Shown: in pieces, positions 14,141 to 28,557 of the stretch
Layout: every line of letters starts with the position of its first letter
Numbering within the stretch: the stretch's first letter is position 1
NCBI GenBank assembly: GCA_963678705.1
Contig: OY783219.1
Location: 2,480,001-2,544,000 of the forward strand
From: Panorpa germanica
Lineage: Eukaryota > Arthropoda > Insecta > Mecoptera > Panorpidae
Reading direction: 5' to 3'
Length of the DNA stretch: 64,000 nt
Notes under the pieces: generated by a model
The model's input: the letters and a program-made list of their open reading frames with translations, nothing else
Database searches by the model: none
Told to the model about the DNA's origin: nothing
Translations under genes and position numbers: made by a program

Positions 14141-17061
14141 GTATACAAAGTATAATATATAGTTTGAACTAAAAACGATTAGTCAATTGTCAAAAGTAGG
14201 GTGCAAAATAAGGTGTGGCGGGGATATTAGTTGTCGTGTTCCAAAATTCACGTCCATGTCCAAAACGAACACTGATTGATAATACCTATAACAAATGGCT
14301 GTCATAATGAAATAACATCGCACACACAGACACAAGTCCCGTGTGTACGTACAAATAGATACATACAATGATGATATATACGATATATTATGATATATAA
14401 TTGTAACAAATATATTATGAAATTGAAAAATCGATTATTATAGATATACATATAAAACTTGTATATATAATTTCATGAAAAATAAACTTTGCGAAATATA
14501 GAGTTCAACATGAATGTCGGATAGAACTTGAAGCATAACTTTCGGTTCTGTTGTAACTTTTGTGAGGCCAAATTTTTGTAATGAATAGAAGAACATGTGT
14601 AACAATGGGTCTCTGCTTTTAACGTATTTTTTGCTTTCTGTACATGGCGTAAAAGAACAAGTTCTAACCTATTTGTTAGCAAACAATGGAATTTAAGAAT
14701 TTGTTGAACCGATTTTAAACCCAGGTCAATTTTGGGTAAAATTTTCTTGGAAAACTTTCCTTCTACCCCCAGCGAGCATCCGAGGAAACTCGAGAACTGT
14801 CGAACGATGGCTTCTTTATCACAAAATTGAAAAGCAACAGGAGAAACAGTTTTGTTATCGCAGCAATCACATCGATTTTAAGTAATAATTTTCTATATTC
14901 GATGGTATTTTAATGTTCAATGGTTCTAGCATTCTGTTTCTAATATCTAGATGTTTTACCGCGATCTATCGTATGATCGAGTAAGGTCTAATTGCTAATA
15001 TTGGACAAATGTGCATTGGAACTCATAATTTGTCTAAGGTGTTTTTATTATATTTTATTACTTTGGTAATATTTACCCTCGCTATCATATTAATGTCAAG
15101 GCACAAAATAAATTTCATTCTTTAAATGTATAAAAGGTAAAGTTACCATATTAGAGGAGAAACTATACCTACAGCGCACCTAACGGAATGCCTCATGAAC
15201 TTTTACTACCGACACTGTATATTTAGTAAAATTCCATTTTTTTTACAGTGTACATAGTTGAAAAACAATAAATTATATTCACAGTTTGTTCGTATAATCG
15301 TTTTATCGCTACCAGAATGGTGTGAGTGAATAGAGAAGGGGAGACTTTTATTGTATAAACCTTTCTCTCCACCCCACCCACATTTATTGGAGATTTTTTT
15401 TTTTTTTGTTTCATTTTTATTGAATGAATTGAAATAACTGTACAACTATCAATTGATATAATATTTTATTTTGAAATAAAAAATACAGAATTTTATATTC
15501 CTGAATAATCCATACGAATTATTTCATTTTTATCTAAATGCGGTTTAATAGTTTATTCAATTTGTTTAAAGAACAGCGCGATTTTGTTGGTAGCTATAAA
15601 TTCAAAATGATATATAATGGGAGCTTTGTTTTGTAAATATTGTTACTAAATATAAATAAATGCGAGGGGAATATTTATTTGTAATGGACAACGCGATTTA
15701 TTTGGATCTTCAGCGTATTACTATTTGGAAAGTCGTGAATTAGAAGATATGGAAGAGAAGTGTTTACTCGTATAAATGTGTTCTCTACTGTCGTTAAACG
15801 ATTCAACTTTCCCGGTCACTCGCACTCCTCTATTTTATAACAAATACATTCTAATAGGATGCAACTTTTAATCAAATTTTTATACATTTTTTATAGCTAA
15901 GTAAATGAAATATTTTTTTAGAACCAACATAAAATCAATCATGTTCTTGATTAAAATTTATAGCATCATAAAATATTTTTCCTATTTTCCACCATTTTCT
16001 CCATTTAATTTCATCCATTTATTTATTGTCTATCCATAGACAGTTATTAAATTTCACTGAATATCGTAGTATCATATCATAATAAATAAATTTTACTCTT
16101 CTTTAAATTCAATCATCTTTGCAGCATGGGTTTTTATACCTAGATCTGGGTGAATAGGTTTTTTTGATGAAAATATCTCATCGTCTGCGATCTTCGATAA
16201 TTTATTTATTTGAATTGTCTATTCAACAAGTCAATTGTCACAAAATGCAATTGACTTCGCATAGCAGTTAAACAAAAATAAAAGGATTTCCACCGAAAAA
16301 GGCGAATAAGTATAGCTAGGTTTTTTCTGGGTTTATTTAAGTTGCAACTACACGTGCTCGTGCTCTAGACACACGTGCACCCTTTGAACATTTTACAATT
16401 TAACACTTGTGTCTCTTCATAAGTTTAATTAAATTTTTGACAGATTTATGCTTTTACTTTACATGAATAAAAATTGGATCTGCAATATTCTTTTTTGAAG
16501 TTTATAAAAACGTGTCTCCGTCTAGATATATACCTCAACAATATTTGGTACAATTGAAAAATTTGGGCCTCCCGCAAAAGATCACCAAGTAAGTCAAAAC
16601 ACGGTCTTATCTTCTCTTACTTCTCCAGGAAACCTTAGGTTCCCGTTATTTTCATTAATTAATTTCTAAATAAAATTTAAATAAACTAAGCAACATGAAA
16701 TTTGTAAATGAAACAAATAAATAAATTTATATTTTATTCAAATTTGAATTTACGTGTAGTATTTGTTTAACTCTCACATAAAAATACAAACACAGTAAAA
16801 TAAAATACAACTCAAATAAAATTTCAACTTCGTTTGAGTGACAGGCTTTGCTCTACGCCTCTACGCGTTACGATGGCTCTACGGTGGGCTACGGTTACAG
16901 CTACGGGCTCAGATGTAATATGTATGATACAGGAAGTGTTACACGAGAAAACAAAATAAAGATAGATACGTATGAGTACAGGGCATTCACAAAATGATTC
17001 ACAGAATATACAGTGCCCGAAATAACAACCTCTGCTAATTGAATTTGGATAGTTTGATGTC
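14138..17061. other. Non-coding, no gene seen
   Basis: Only the CTACG cluster at 16853-16905 stands out. Confidence 0.55.
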
Positions 17062-17406
17062 TAAGGCCGTCTGCACACGGGTCGGCTGATTGCAAACTAG
17101 TCGCGCAACGAAGTTTCAGCCTTGTAGGGGATTTTATTGTGTCGTATTGTGAGGTATTTGTATGTATTTTTGAAAAGTATTTGTGCACATCTCTGCTCAT
17201 GATGTTCACCATCAAAAGCATGCAACGTAATTGCCCTGCGACCTAGAAACACAGTCGCTCAAAATCAATTTCAAATCAGTTTTGTTTCATTCGTGCCGTG
17301 TGCGTTCTCTCACTCGTATCTATCGTTTCATTCGGTTCGGGCAGATTCGGGGCTCGCGTTTGCAATCAGTCGCCTCATGTTCGATCCAAGTGTGCGGCCA
17401 ACCTTA
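17062..17406. mobile_element. MITE-like element, 345 bp, imperfect TIRs
   Basis: The left end TAAGGCCGTCTGCACACGG plus GGCTGATTGCAAAC pairs with the right end, whose reverse complement reads TAAGGTTGGCCGCACACTTG then GGCGACTGATTGCAAACGC. The outermost TA on each side fits a TA target duplication as in Tc1/mariner-type MITEs. The interior is GC-richer than the flanks and has no coding capacity. Confidence 0.7.
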
Positions 17407-20400
17407 CCACGCCAACAAATTTAATACCATAATTTCTGATATGTATACACCACTATATCATGCGCTGTATGGTTCATTCATTTAAGGAGCACTTATTATG
17501 TAAATTTCGCTAAATAGAGGATATACCTACCTTAGCGATTAGTATTAAGAAACCATCTAAACATGTAACATACATGTAGAATAACACGATATGATACATC
17601 AAGAGGATCATATACCCACCTGTATTTATAATATACCACTTCAATGTTTAGGTGAAGTATAAGCCATTGTTACACTATGTATGGAGCATGACGTTCATAG
17701 AGAAATTCACTGACGTGTTATACCTCAGTAAAGCTTGGTACCTGGGTAAAGTTTATTCTGGAGATTACAATTTTAAGATTAATTATTCGCTTAAATTCTA
17801 TATAGACTCGTTAAGTAGAAACCTAAGACGGCTAATTAATAATCGGATAGAATATTTCTTGTTAATATGTTATATATGATTATGTTCTAACAAGAAGAGA
17901 CATGCTTTTATTGAAGTTGTTAAATAAAACTTAATTATGAAATGGGAAAAATATGAGAGTTGTACGGAAATTCGAGTTGTAAGAAAATAAAACGAAAAGA
18001 ATTTCTTCTTTAAATGTGTGACGTCACACCAAGTGGGAGAGGGGGCTTCCATGAAATTTGTGTGACGTAATTTATAGTTGACCCCTTAAACCAAGTGAAG
18101 GTATAGTTTCACTTAACAAAACACCCAACTCTGTTAATAACGTTCAAGAATATATAGTTATTCATTTCCCGATATTGGTCCATAAAACTGCAACATATTT
18201 CGCTCTCCTATCTTGTTTCTTCTCTATTTATCTCACCAAGTTTCTTTTTTATTTTTAATAAACAAGCAAGCAAACAAACAAACAAGTATAAAAGAAAAAC
18301 TTTTTGGCAAACATTTTTTTATTCTACACATATTTATGACAAAGAAATTTATATTTTTTAAATCACATAGTTAAAGCATATCATAACTTTTTTTTATAAA
18401 TATAATTAAACTTTATAAACATGAATTTGTATGTAACGCATACAAACACCCCCCTCTCTCCTCTTTTTCTTTTTTTTTGCCACCCTTTGTATTCGTGAAA
18501 TATACCGGAGAACAGAACAATGTCTGTAACAGAGACGAAAAATGAGATTTTCTTTTATTTTATTTTTTCCTTAAGACCAAATGTTATTTCTAGTTAAAGG
18601 AAAAATAAAACTGTCAGGAATATATCAAGAAAAAGGAAAATATGCATAAAATATTTGTACAGGATGATTACAAATAAATACGTATGAATTTTGTTGTTTA
18701 TCTTCCAAGTAAACAAGTGCAGGACAATTGCAGTGCAGCTTTACACTTGCCAGCTTCCCACAAGCAAATTCTAAGCTTCATTTTCTACTTGTTCCACACT
18801 TGCTAACTTACAGCAACGTAATTAAAGAGTTGAATGCCGTTACACTTTCTACTTGGGTTTACCTGTGATACTTGAAAACACACGTGCAAATTTTACAGTA
18901 ATTGGTCCATAATTGGTTGGATAATAAGTGGAGGCAAAAGCGAGCTATCATATCTTAGCCTTCGCATAAACATACACACATATAACACTTCTCCTAATCT
19001 TTAAATCTTATTTATCTTCTCATGCTCTTGTTGTCAGTGCATACATCTCTTGAGACTCTGCAAAAGCTATTTTGCTGGTAGATTTTTCTAATCTTTAGTG
19101 ATATAATATTGACAGAACTATAGGTTGTAGTTTAGATGCTTTTTTATTAGTAACAAAAAATATTTGATAGTTAATATCAGTTGATTTTCAAATAGATTTT
19201 AAGTGTTATATTAAGCATAATAAAAACGTATTCGGTACGCTTCGCTTGGTAACACAGGGGGCGGCATAAAGAATATTTATAGATAACGTACCTAATATTA
19301 TCAAAACACCCACGCAGTTTAAGTTGTTATTAATTCCATTCATAATATTATTCATAGTCACCCAGTATATTATAATACTTTTATCTTATAAAAACATAAA
19401 AATTTAAAAAATACGTGAATGTAGGTGTTCAACCTTCACCTACCCTTATAGTCGCCTTTCGCCCTTATCACTACACCCGCGTATCAGAGCAGAGCAGGGC
19501 AAGGGCAGCTGTATATATTTCATCCCCATTTAATTCACCCTTTACATGTTCTCCTACAATCCGCGGCCCACAAGTTGAGCCTCGTCAAGAAGATATTTGG
19601 ATATGTACCTACGTATATTATAATCAGAATTGTGTGAGGACGCTACGGGCAGATGCAGACGTAGACGATCCTACGAACACGGTGACAACCAAATTGGTTG
19701 GATGTTTTTCCTTTTATCCTTCTCGCGAAGAAATATGAAATGCTGGAATGAGATACATGCTTTATATATTTATATTCGTCTTGTATACATAGATACTTTA
19801 TTTGTTGAAAATATTTTCATATCACAATCTTTGTATATTTTTTATACTTAATTTTTTTACAGTTGGACATTTTTATCAACAGAATCTTTTCGCCATATTG
19901 GTGTGTGATAGGTTTTCTGTTTATCAGATAGATTCATCTAAACTTACACAAAATAGTTCTAGTTTCACTAAGTCTCTTCTGTTCTTGTTGTCCTATATCT
20001 TCCTTCCTTTTGCCTCAAACATCCTTGTTTCCACATACTTCTTTCTCTGCCTCCTGTCAACAATACTCTTCCTGTCTTCCTCTCACATTCTAGGAACCCC
20101 ATCTCTCTCATTCTGGTCTTGGTATATGAAACCTTTCCTAATACTTTTGGTGTCCTCGAATTTTACCCTGAAGTTTTTGGGAGACAAAATTAAAAGTAAA
20201 AATCCAATGGCGGTGGTAGATTGAGATGACAAAAGTTACTTAGAGGAGGACCAGACGTAAAGTAGAGCTATAACTAGGTTTAGAAACAATTTTTATTCAA
20301 ATTAAACGACGGAAGTGACGCCATAGTTTATTGTCAATTGTTTTTTACAATTTTTTCTTCTTTTTGATTGTTGTGTGGAAAACGTATCATCGGTTAAAAA

Positions 20401-20772
20401 GGTCGTATAATCGACCCTACCGTATTACTTAATAAATTTCAAATAATCGTAAATTTATCCTTTTACTTCTACCAAATGTGAACATTTGCTATTTTTCTAT
20501 TTTCTTCACGCGTTCGGTTCAGTTCGGTTCAAGCGGCTTCTATAATATTTATAAAATGTACTTATTAAACATTTAGCGATTCCCTTTCTTTCTTTGGTAA
20601 TTCGTAATATGTGCTCCTACTACAATACATGTGTACAAATAAATTCAAAAATGTCAACCATTAGTATTCTATAACTGTGTTACTATATATTTTAACTTTA
20701 AATTGTTGGCAATGGCTTTTGTTATCGATTCAGAATTACGTTTGGTAGTATCTTTGTCTCTATGTTCTATTT
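17407..20772. other. Non-coding, includes a GC-richer patch at 19420-19720
   Basis: The patch carries a 107-residue frame and CTACG motifs, and the 19860-20220 stretch is C/T-rich with a 140-residue frame. Neither protein is recognisable. Confidence 0.5.
18016..18029. promoter_or_regulatory. Perfect palindromic CRE (CREB/ATF site)
   Basis: GTGTGACGTCACAC is a 14-bp perfect palindrome containing TGACGTCA. Other full TGACGTCA sites are at 21695-21702 and 38948-38955. Confidence 0.4.
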
Positions 20773-21020
20773 CAGTGATTCTCAAATGTTTGTTCATTGA
20801 TCATTGTGTTTAGATGATATTGTTTCTACATTTCTACGATAAAGACAACTAATCACTCGGTCGGTCCAGACGGCGGCGCTCCTTCCATTTGGAAGTAGTA
20901 GCTTGCTCTTATGATAAAGTGTGCTAATGTGAGCCTTCTCCAAGGAATTCTACTAGCAATACTCTATCGTGGGGTGTGAGATCAGCCTAAGATGATTCCT
21001 GAAAGTTTTGAGAAACGCTG
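20773..21020. mobile_element. hAT-like MITE, 248 bp
   Basis: Starts CAGTGATTCTCAAATGTTT and ends AAAGTTTTGAGAAACGCTG, giving about 15 of 19 matching TIR positions. The CAGTG.TTCTCAAA terminus is typical of hAT nonautonomous elements. The 8-bp flanks TTCTATTT and ATCAATTC agree at 5 of 8, a possible decayed target duplication. Confidence 0.6.
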
Positions 21021-22190
21021 ATCAATTCCAATGTCTGTATTCTCTTATAAAACCTCCCAAGCCCCACAAATAAATATATAAGACGGTTTTTTTTATTCTT
21101 TTTTTTTTTCATCGGGGAGTTGGTAGTGCCAAAAAGAACTTCCTCCATAGACATCCACTTCCCCATTCACATCCAAGAGGAATCTTAAAGACGTCTTCTT
21201 CGTCTTTCTCTTCACCGACGCGACGCGACGCCTTGAATTTCGTTGTAACTATCTTAGTATCTTTATATGTGATAAAAAATACTATACAACACACTGAAAA
21301 TATAGAAATCTCTTTCAAATCTTTTGTGTTAGGGGTTGAATAGTAAAACAGTAGCGCGCTGCGTTAATCCCCTCTGAAAATATACGGGTTTATTTTATTT
21401 TATGTCATCATTGTCTACCACCCTTCAATATTAAAGATAGTTTGATATTTTATCGAGTTTTGTAACTGTAAGTAATTCTGATATAAGTTATTCATAGTCG
21501 ACTATTGTATGGACCTCTTCGACTGCATGTAATTGCGATGAACTTGTTTAACATGCAAGGTTTGTGCTTCTCCCATAGTGAAACCGAATACGCCCGACTC
21601 TATATCGGTTCCTTTCGGATTCAGAAGGTCGGGAAAACGTTCCTCTCGCACTGGAAGCGGCGAAGCTACAAGCTCTTAAAACTAGTACATGTTATGACGT
21701 CATTATCTATGGCATTACAACAAACCAAGAAGCAATCCTTAACAAACATCGTCTACATTAAACAACTTTAAAGAACAAAAACGTTGTCTAAATGTAAAAA
21801 TCGTTCTCTTAACGAGACTTTAGCCGATTTATTTACAACGTTGCAAGACATTTCTTCCTTGAGATTTTCTATTAACTTACTCTGCAACAATTCTTATGAG
21901 TCTAGTCTTTCCGTACTAGCAAAAGCAGCTCGCCATTTATCTTTTCCACAATATTCTCTGTACGGAAAATGCTTCTTTTCATAAAAAAATCAACAGAGCA
22001 CTTGTTTTGATCATTAAATTTTTGATTTACGTACAAAAGAACTGAACGTTCTATACAAACAGGCTATACACAGAAATATACTACATAAGTCGTATAGTAT
22101 AGAAGAATACTATTATAGCTACGTTGTACTGTATATATTTTATATAAATCACAACCAGTAGCGGGTAGAATTTATTTTTAAAACGAATTA
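21021..22190. other. Non-coding, no gene seen
   Basis: 21490-21990 is less AT-rich and carries two adjacent frames without domains; a CRE lies at 21695. Confidence 0.5.
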
Positions 22191-22215
22191 TTAAGGTAAG
22201 CGTCCACGGAACCGC
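22191..22215 (+). mobile_element. Solo terminus of the TTAA MITE family
   Basis: TTAAGGTAAGCGTCCACGGA is close to the 28.0 kb terminus. No partner end recognised; family C copy 1 begins about 85 bp inside. Confidence 0.45.
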
Positions 22216-22299
22216 ATGGGTCGTTCAATCACGTTCACACGTTGCATAGGGTTTACGAAAATCATTATACATTGCTCACATTATACATTGTTAGGATCT

Positions 22300-22505
22300 G
22301 TGCGATAAAACGATAAAAAAAGCATATTTTCGATAATGGTTTTTGACGACAAGTTAGTATATAATTATTTCTATAATTACTACATGATAAAATAATATTT
22401 AAGGAAGACTTTGTGAAATTTTCATAAATAAATTTCAAGAAATGAGGCATTAACAGCGAATCTCCCAAAAACCGAAAGTCACAAAAAAAAAGAGTGATTG
22501 CGGTG
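22300..22505 (-). repeat. Dispersed repeat family C, copy 1
   Basis: About 200 bp sharing AGCATATTTTCGATAATGG, ATTACTACATGATAAAAT, TTTGTGAAATTTTCATAAAT and AAGAAATGAGGCATT with 42362-42560. On the minus strand both copies keep an open frame with matching residues (DSL.MPHFL..IYENFTK, ILSCSNY.NNYIL), and the main indel in that stretch is 6 nt. It could be a remnant of a transposon-coded protein; no known domain recognised. Confidence 0.75.
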
Positions 22506-25324
22506 TTCCTCATAACTGATCACTGGATTATCTGAAATCAAAAAACGAAAACGATTTAATTAGTTGATAAGTTTCTGCAGGACAGCCTATCAAGTTTTGC
22601 TCTTTTTATTGATTTTCTAATTTTTTACAGCACTTAGAAGTCAAAATACCGATCAGAAACTTTGTTATTTTAAAATACGTTAAAATTAAAGACTAAAAAA
22701 ACTCGACAGCGTTTCCTCTGCATTTATGTAAAGAAAGAGTGCCCAAAATTTCAAAAGAATCGGTCCAGTAGATTTTGAGCTAGAGAGGGCACCGACTCTG
22801 AAAAAGCTAAGTGTGTGAAAAACGCGTTTAAAAGTTTCAAAGAAAGACGAAACCAGACCAGAGAGGTGAAGACTTAAAACTCTATATCTCCGACAGTTTT
22901 ACTCCAATCCACTTCAAATTTTCACACAATAAACTTAATATGTTGTACATTAATATAAATAAATTTAAAAAAATTGAAACTTAAGACAGTCGTGTCTTCA
23001 TTGTGCAACATGTGGGTATATTTTTCTACGAGTATATAGCAAATTTAATTTATTACGTTAAAATGTTATAGAAATATTTTATTATATTCTGTTTACTATA
23101 TTACAAACATATGCTTTTAACATTTACTTATTTAGCATTTATGACGATAAATATATGACGACTATGAGTACTTATTCATCAAACATGACGCATATACTTT
23201 TACTCAACATAAACTGTATATACACACACATACACATATATAATCTAATATTAAATGCGTCCTCTTCTATCCTTTATGCGTTCCTGTTTGAAGATATATT
23301 CCTTTTTATTTTTATATCACTTTCAAGTCATTCCTTCATGTTTTTCTATTATGCATAGTCCTTTGAAAAATGTTTATATTTTTCTTTTTAAATATAAAGG
23401 GTATCTTTCTCTAAATATCGTTTATAAATATGGGGGCTCAAACGGGATGTATTCTGCTAAGAATAAACATTTCGCATGGTTTCTTATTGTGCGATTTTCC
23501 GCGTTATGCGAGAGCTTATTGAATAACGCCCGTATTCGGATGAATTTGTCGCTTGCAGTGTGCGAGTTCGGATAGGTCAAAATTCGCTTAAATTCGCAGG
23601 CAGTGTGCGACAGGTCCAACGCATGGTCACAGCGTTATTTGTTATACAATGACGCATATATTTTCGTCTGTCGTCTAGACCGAATATATTTAAACGAACA
23701 TTAATAGAAACATATATTTGTGCATGCAACAATGGCATTTCAATTGATCCACAACTAAATGTAAAGTAGCATGTTCAATTCCTGTAAATTTCTATCAAAT
23801 TGATTGATAGCTGAATGTGACAGCTGTACAGCCAGTACACAATACACCCTAGCGGTACATTTATTAAACATTGTTTTTTTTTTCAACGTTCAATTTTCTT
23901 GCAATCAAAATGTCATTTTTAAAGTGACTTTATAACAATTGATACAGTTCAAAAATAAATAATTTTTATTAACTACTTAAAATAAAACGGGGAAACGTCC
24001 CTTGTTCAGTCCTCCCTGAACTGAGCGATAAAGATAAAAAAAATATTGCAAGTGTAGCAGTTATTTTTAATACTTCTTTTATTTAATTGTGGGAGACCTG
24101 AACCTTTGTTTTATGTTTCTTTCTTTTATGTTGGTAAAACTTTGCAAGAGTGGATAATTTTATATTTTATTGCAAGTGATAATTTTAATATCTTAAAAGT
24201 CGTTTTATCTAGAAAATATAAAGCAGAGGCTTTGCTTATATTAACCTCAATATTATCTCCGAATAATTGTATGGAAAAACGTCGGATGATTTAGTCTATT
24301 ATCAGAAGTGGGAAAACTTGAATGATTATGGGAAACAACTTGAATATACCCTACTTACAATAGTTGTCACGTGACGTAGTCTATTTCATTGTGAGACCAG
24401 CCTTAGATCCTAAATATGTTTCCAGTCGTAGTAATATTTTAAGTGTTAAATGAAATCACACTTTACTAAGTCGATCTTCATCTTCCAGTTATTAAGCTGA
24501 ACGAATTGTACTTCGATATATTGAAGTGATTAAAAGGGTCAGCTTTTTTAATTCATTCAATAGCCCCAAAACAATCAACCCTACAATTATAAGGGTAATA
24601 ATTTATTTTAGATTGTTTTATAAGGTTAACAAAAAAAAAGTTCCACAGAAAAAACTTTTGTTCTAAGGGTTGTATAGATGACTGGATCTCGGGATAGCGG
24701 GATGGCTAGGTTAGGCTTGGAAGGGAAGGCTCGCTAAGGGTTCAATATCCTTTACCGTTACCGGAAAAAAGCATATTACTTTTATTACGTGTTGAGAACA
24801 ATGTATAAAAGGGGAAGTTTTATTTTTTTATTTTTTGAAGGACCTTTCTTTACCCCTTGCTAAGAAAATCGAGGTGGTCATGCTACCATAGTTTAATGGA
24901 ACACACCAAAAAAAAAAAGAAAAGAGAAAAACTGTGAAGAAAATAAAAGAATAGAGAAAAAACTAATGGAAAACATGCGGTACCGAACGCGGAAATTTAA
25001 AAACATTGTAGGAGCAGCAATAAATATTGTATAATAGTACATAACACTTATTTTTAAATCACGGAAAACTCTCAGGTTTTTCCTAACACTCTAACACGTT
25101 GTTTGGAAAACTTCACGCAGCTAGGAAAAACGAATTAACACCATCATAATTCATTTTCTTTCTACTCTCTTTCGGAAAATTTATTTATTTCTTGCTTAAA
25201 GTTGCTTAGATAAAATTTTATTTTTATTGCATTAGTACCCCTAATTATCAAATGCGAACCATACTGCTCCATGAATAATTTAAAAAGTTATTATTTATAT
25301 AAAAATGTAATAGTTATTAGTGTT
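22506..25324. other. Non-coding with repeat-like segments
   Basis: 22690-22960 (AAGAATCGGTCCAGTAGATT, GGGCACCGACTCTGAAAAA) reads like a dispersed insect repeat. GCAGTGTGCGA occurs at 23555 and again 45 bp later at 23600 in a short local duplication. Confidence 0.4.
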
Positions 25325-25350
25325 TTAAAGTGAGCGTCTACAGGTCCGCA
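25325..25350 (+). mobile_element. Solo terminus of the TTAA MITE family
   Basis: TTAAAGTGAGCGTCTACAGG then TCCGC. The following sequence (GTAGCTGTCGCTGCAT at about 25386) also occurs at about 2620, suggesting a second, more decayed relative there. Confidence 0.45.
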
Positions 25351-25596
25351 ATGGAAGATGGTTTAGTTGTATAATTATGCTAGTCGTAGCTGTCGCTGCA
25401 TGAACCTTCCGCTGTTATGCAATTTTATTTAATAGTTTTAATAAAAATATATTTGGAAATATAAGGACATATAGTAATTGATTATTTCTTTTGTTGCAGA
25501 GCCGCAGCAGGGAGTTGCAGTACATTGGGCGCAATGTAAGATTTTTATCTTTATATTTAGGACGCTGCGGTGGTAGTTCCGATGTATTTATACACC

Positions 25597-25599
<3 letters not shown>

Positions 25600-25668
<69 letters not shown>
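25600..25668. repeat. (TA)n microsatellite, about 69 bp
   Basis: Uninterrupted TA tract. The Tyr-Ile repeat frames across it on both strands are artefacts. Confidence 0.98.
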
Positions 25669-25674
<6 letters not shown>

Positions 25675-27566
25675 TTTCCCCTTTACCACTTATATACGAC
25701 CAACCTCTTGTAAATTTTTCTATGAAAAACACAAAGTGGATTTTTGCTTAGCAAGCGTCGCGTATAGTTAGACACCTCCACGATCTCAACCCCAACCCCT
25801 ATCTACCACCCCCTCCCTATCCTTCACAAGCACAGCTCATACCAATCATAACAGCCAACCAGTGAACTTGTAAGGTGAAGACACAAGTACTTTTAAAGAT
25901 ATATATCGACATGTTTTTCTATTGTTTTACAATACATACTTATACTTATAATCTTTAGCAATGAAAAGGGAAAGAGTGAGACACTTCATTGTCAAGTTTT
26001 ATTCTTTATTTTAATTCTCAATAATACTTGATATTAAGATTTTTATTATTAAGGGTTTCTCACTTGTTCTTTTAATATTCGCGCTGTTATTGTTGTCTTA
26101 TAAGATGTATGAACTCGTATGAGTATGTGAGAATATCTATATCGATTTTGTAGTACCCCAAACGTGGGAAGGCCTTGTTTGAGTAGCAACTTTTCTTATA
26201 GACGATGGACCTATGTACCGTAGATCTGTGTCATAGATCTAGCTGTGGATCTAATTGTTACTGATGACAGAAACAACAATTTAATTTTATCCGACTCGTT
26301 ATCAGTCTAACACAAATGTGTAATACTATTGAAAAATAACTTGAAGAAATTCACTAAACTGATTCAGTAGAATGAAGACATTGTATATATTATATTTATT
26401 TAACTCCATAATATAAAAACAAAAAGTTACAAAAATAAATCTTAGATTAAAGAAAAAGGTCACATAGTATGTATATTATGTTAAATATATGTTCAATTTA
26501 TTGTAATAAAAGAAACCTTTGGAATTTTATAGTTACATATCAGGTGTCAAAATAAATTATTCAAAATCTTGTCTTACAAACTTCATTGACAGAGCTTTTG
26601 CCCTTACATGCCTTTGTCCCTCCTCGTGTAAGTAGTTGTAAAGTTAATGTGAAGGCACGGTTGTGGGTCGTGGGTCGTAGGTCTCTCTTGGCCGCGTACC
26701 CTACGGAGGAGACCTCCTCCACAAAAACACATGGATTATATATTACTCGTCAGGTCCATACTAAATATAACCCTCCTCTGAGCACTCTATACTCTCTACT
26801 GTCGATGTCGCAGGCAAATTACTTACATCTTGAAACCGCGTTACTCTTCGTCTTGCATACCAAATGAGCCTATCTTCACCCATCAAATATTAAAACTGCA
26901 AGTGGATTTAACATTTCAAGATGACACCGTTATCTGAATCTGAGGTTTGTCACTCCATTTTTTAATTTCGACAATTAATATGTCATAAATTTTAATTAAA
27001 ATAATCAGATACTTAGGACAATACACACACGATAGCCTTCCTTAATAAAAGGAAATATTTTTCATTATTTTATTAATGCATCAACATATTTGAAGATCGT
27101 TGACCTTATATAAAACCTGTCACATATATATCTTATATAAAATCATGACTATTAAATGATCGTCGAAGTTGTCATTGATTTCATTCAGTCTCGCGCTATT
27201 AGCCACAACATTACAAGACCCCCACGCTTTACAAAAAGTTAACCCATCCCCTGCACATTAAACACACACAATGAATGACCTTTAAAGAAGGGTAGGCGTC
27301 ACTGTAGCACACTTTAGAAACAAGTGGATTAAAAGTTTTAGTTGATTAAAATAATTTCCGATTATAGTTTGTGAAAAATAGAAACTTAGGAAAATTTAAA
27401 AAGAGAAAAATGTTTGCTTGAATGAAAGTGTAAAATTTTGAAAAACTGTAGCGTTTATATCAATCTATCGCTAATGTATACGAAAAGATAAGTCCAAATA
27501 TCTTGCAGAGTGTCTTACGAGGTTCATTATAAGCTAAATAAAATTGGATTATTATAGCTTCAACTA

Positions 27567-27571
<5 letters not shown>
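25669..27571. other. Non-coding, no gene seen
   Basis: A GC-richer patch at 26590-26830 includes a GGGTCGT triplication and a GGAGGAG/CTCCTCC hairpin (26705-26720). Confidence 0.5.

Positions 27572-27639
<68 letters not shown>
27572..27639. repeat. (AT)n microsatellite, about 68 bp
   Basis: Uninterrupted AT tract. Confidence 0.98.
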
Positions 27640-27642
<3 letters not shown>

Positions 27643-28000
27643 ATCAATAAAAGAGTGAAATGAATAACAATAACAATAAAAGCTAAGTAATTCAAAAAGA
27701 TCCTATAAGCTATAATAATCCTATGCATTTTTCAATTGAATTGAAGTTTATTACAAATTAGTTCTTTATAGCTTTTGTACCCGTAGTATTCCATAGTAAT
27801 CATTTATTTCTTTGTTGTAAATACATATATAGGTATTATTGTAATACTAGACTCGGAAAATTGGAAAATAACTCAATAGGGAAAACTATTGTCCGAGGGT
27901 TTAAAGGAAATTGACATCGGAAAATAGAAAAATTAAATATTTTATGTTGTATGTTTTTTTTTTATATTTGTACATCTCGAAATATTACATGATTGTACTG

Positions 28001-28136
28001 TTAAAGTACTCGTCTACAGGTCTGCTAGAACCGGTTTAGTTACTCTACTGATTCTTACTGTGAAAGAAATAGGAAGCGAGAAGCAAGGTAGAGGAGCTAG
28101 GTCTGTTTTGGCAGACCTGTGAATGCTTCTATTTAA
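28001..28136. mobile_element. piggyBac-like MITE with TTAA flanks, 136 bp
   Basis: TTAA at 28001 and 28133-28136 bracket inverted ends: AGTACTCGTCTACAGGTCTG on the left, and the reverse complement ATAGAAGCATTCACAGGTCTG on the right. A TTAA target duplication is the piggyBac hallmark. Confidence 0.6.
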
Positions 28137-28557
28137 GTAACAACAATTTTATGTTCTGTAAATTCATAAATCCTAATTTGTATTGAAGAAAACCGATACC
28201 TCGGATAAAGTGACACTTGTTCCTTCTTCTAGCGCTTCTAGGCAATTGTTTTTGTTTAATCTAACAAGTTATGTAGCTAATTTCAATTACATGTTACCAT
28301 AGCTATTATTTTTATTATTACATTTTCGCCGCTATATTTAGTAATGGGAATATGAACTATAAAAAGAATATGGTCGCATTTTGTGCTGTATAAGATAATA
28401 AATCCATATCCACATCAGCAATAGAAGAAAAACGTTAGGTAGGAATAGGTATAAACTAGCAAGTATATGACTGAAAAACCTGGAAAAAATATAGGTAACT
28501 CATGTAGGGGAATACGAGTATATGTACCTCAGCGTCTAGTGTGGTCTAGTGATACTT

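Noticed and set aside
19415-19738. 107-residue frame in a GC-richer patch
   Set aside because: No homology recognised and no splice or promoter support; kept only as a region note.
19802-20224. 140-residue frame, longest upstream of kirre
   Set aside because: Hydrophobic Ser/Leu/Phe content comes from a C/T-rich stretch; no domain, no promoter or splice context.
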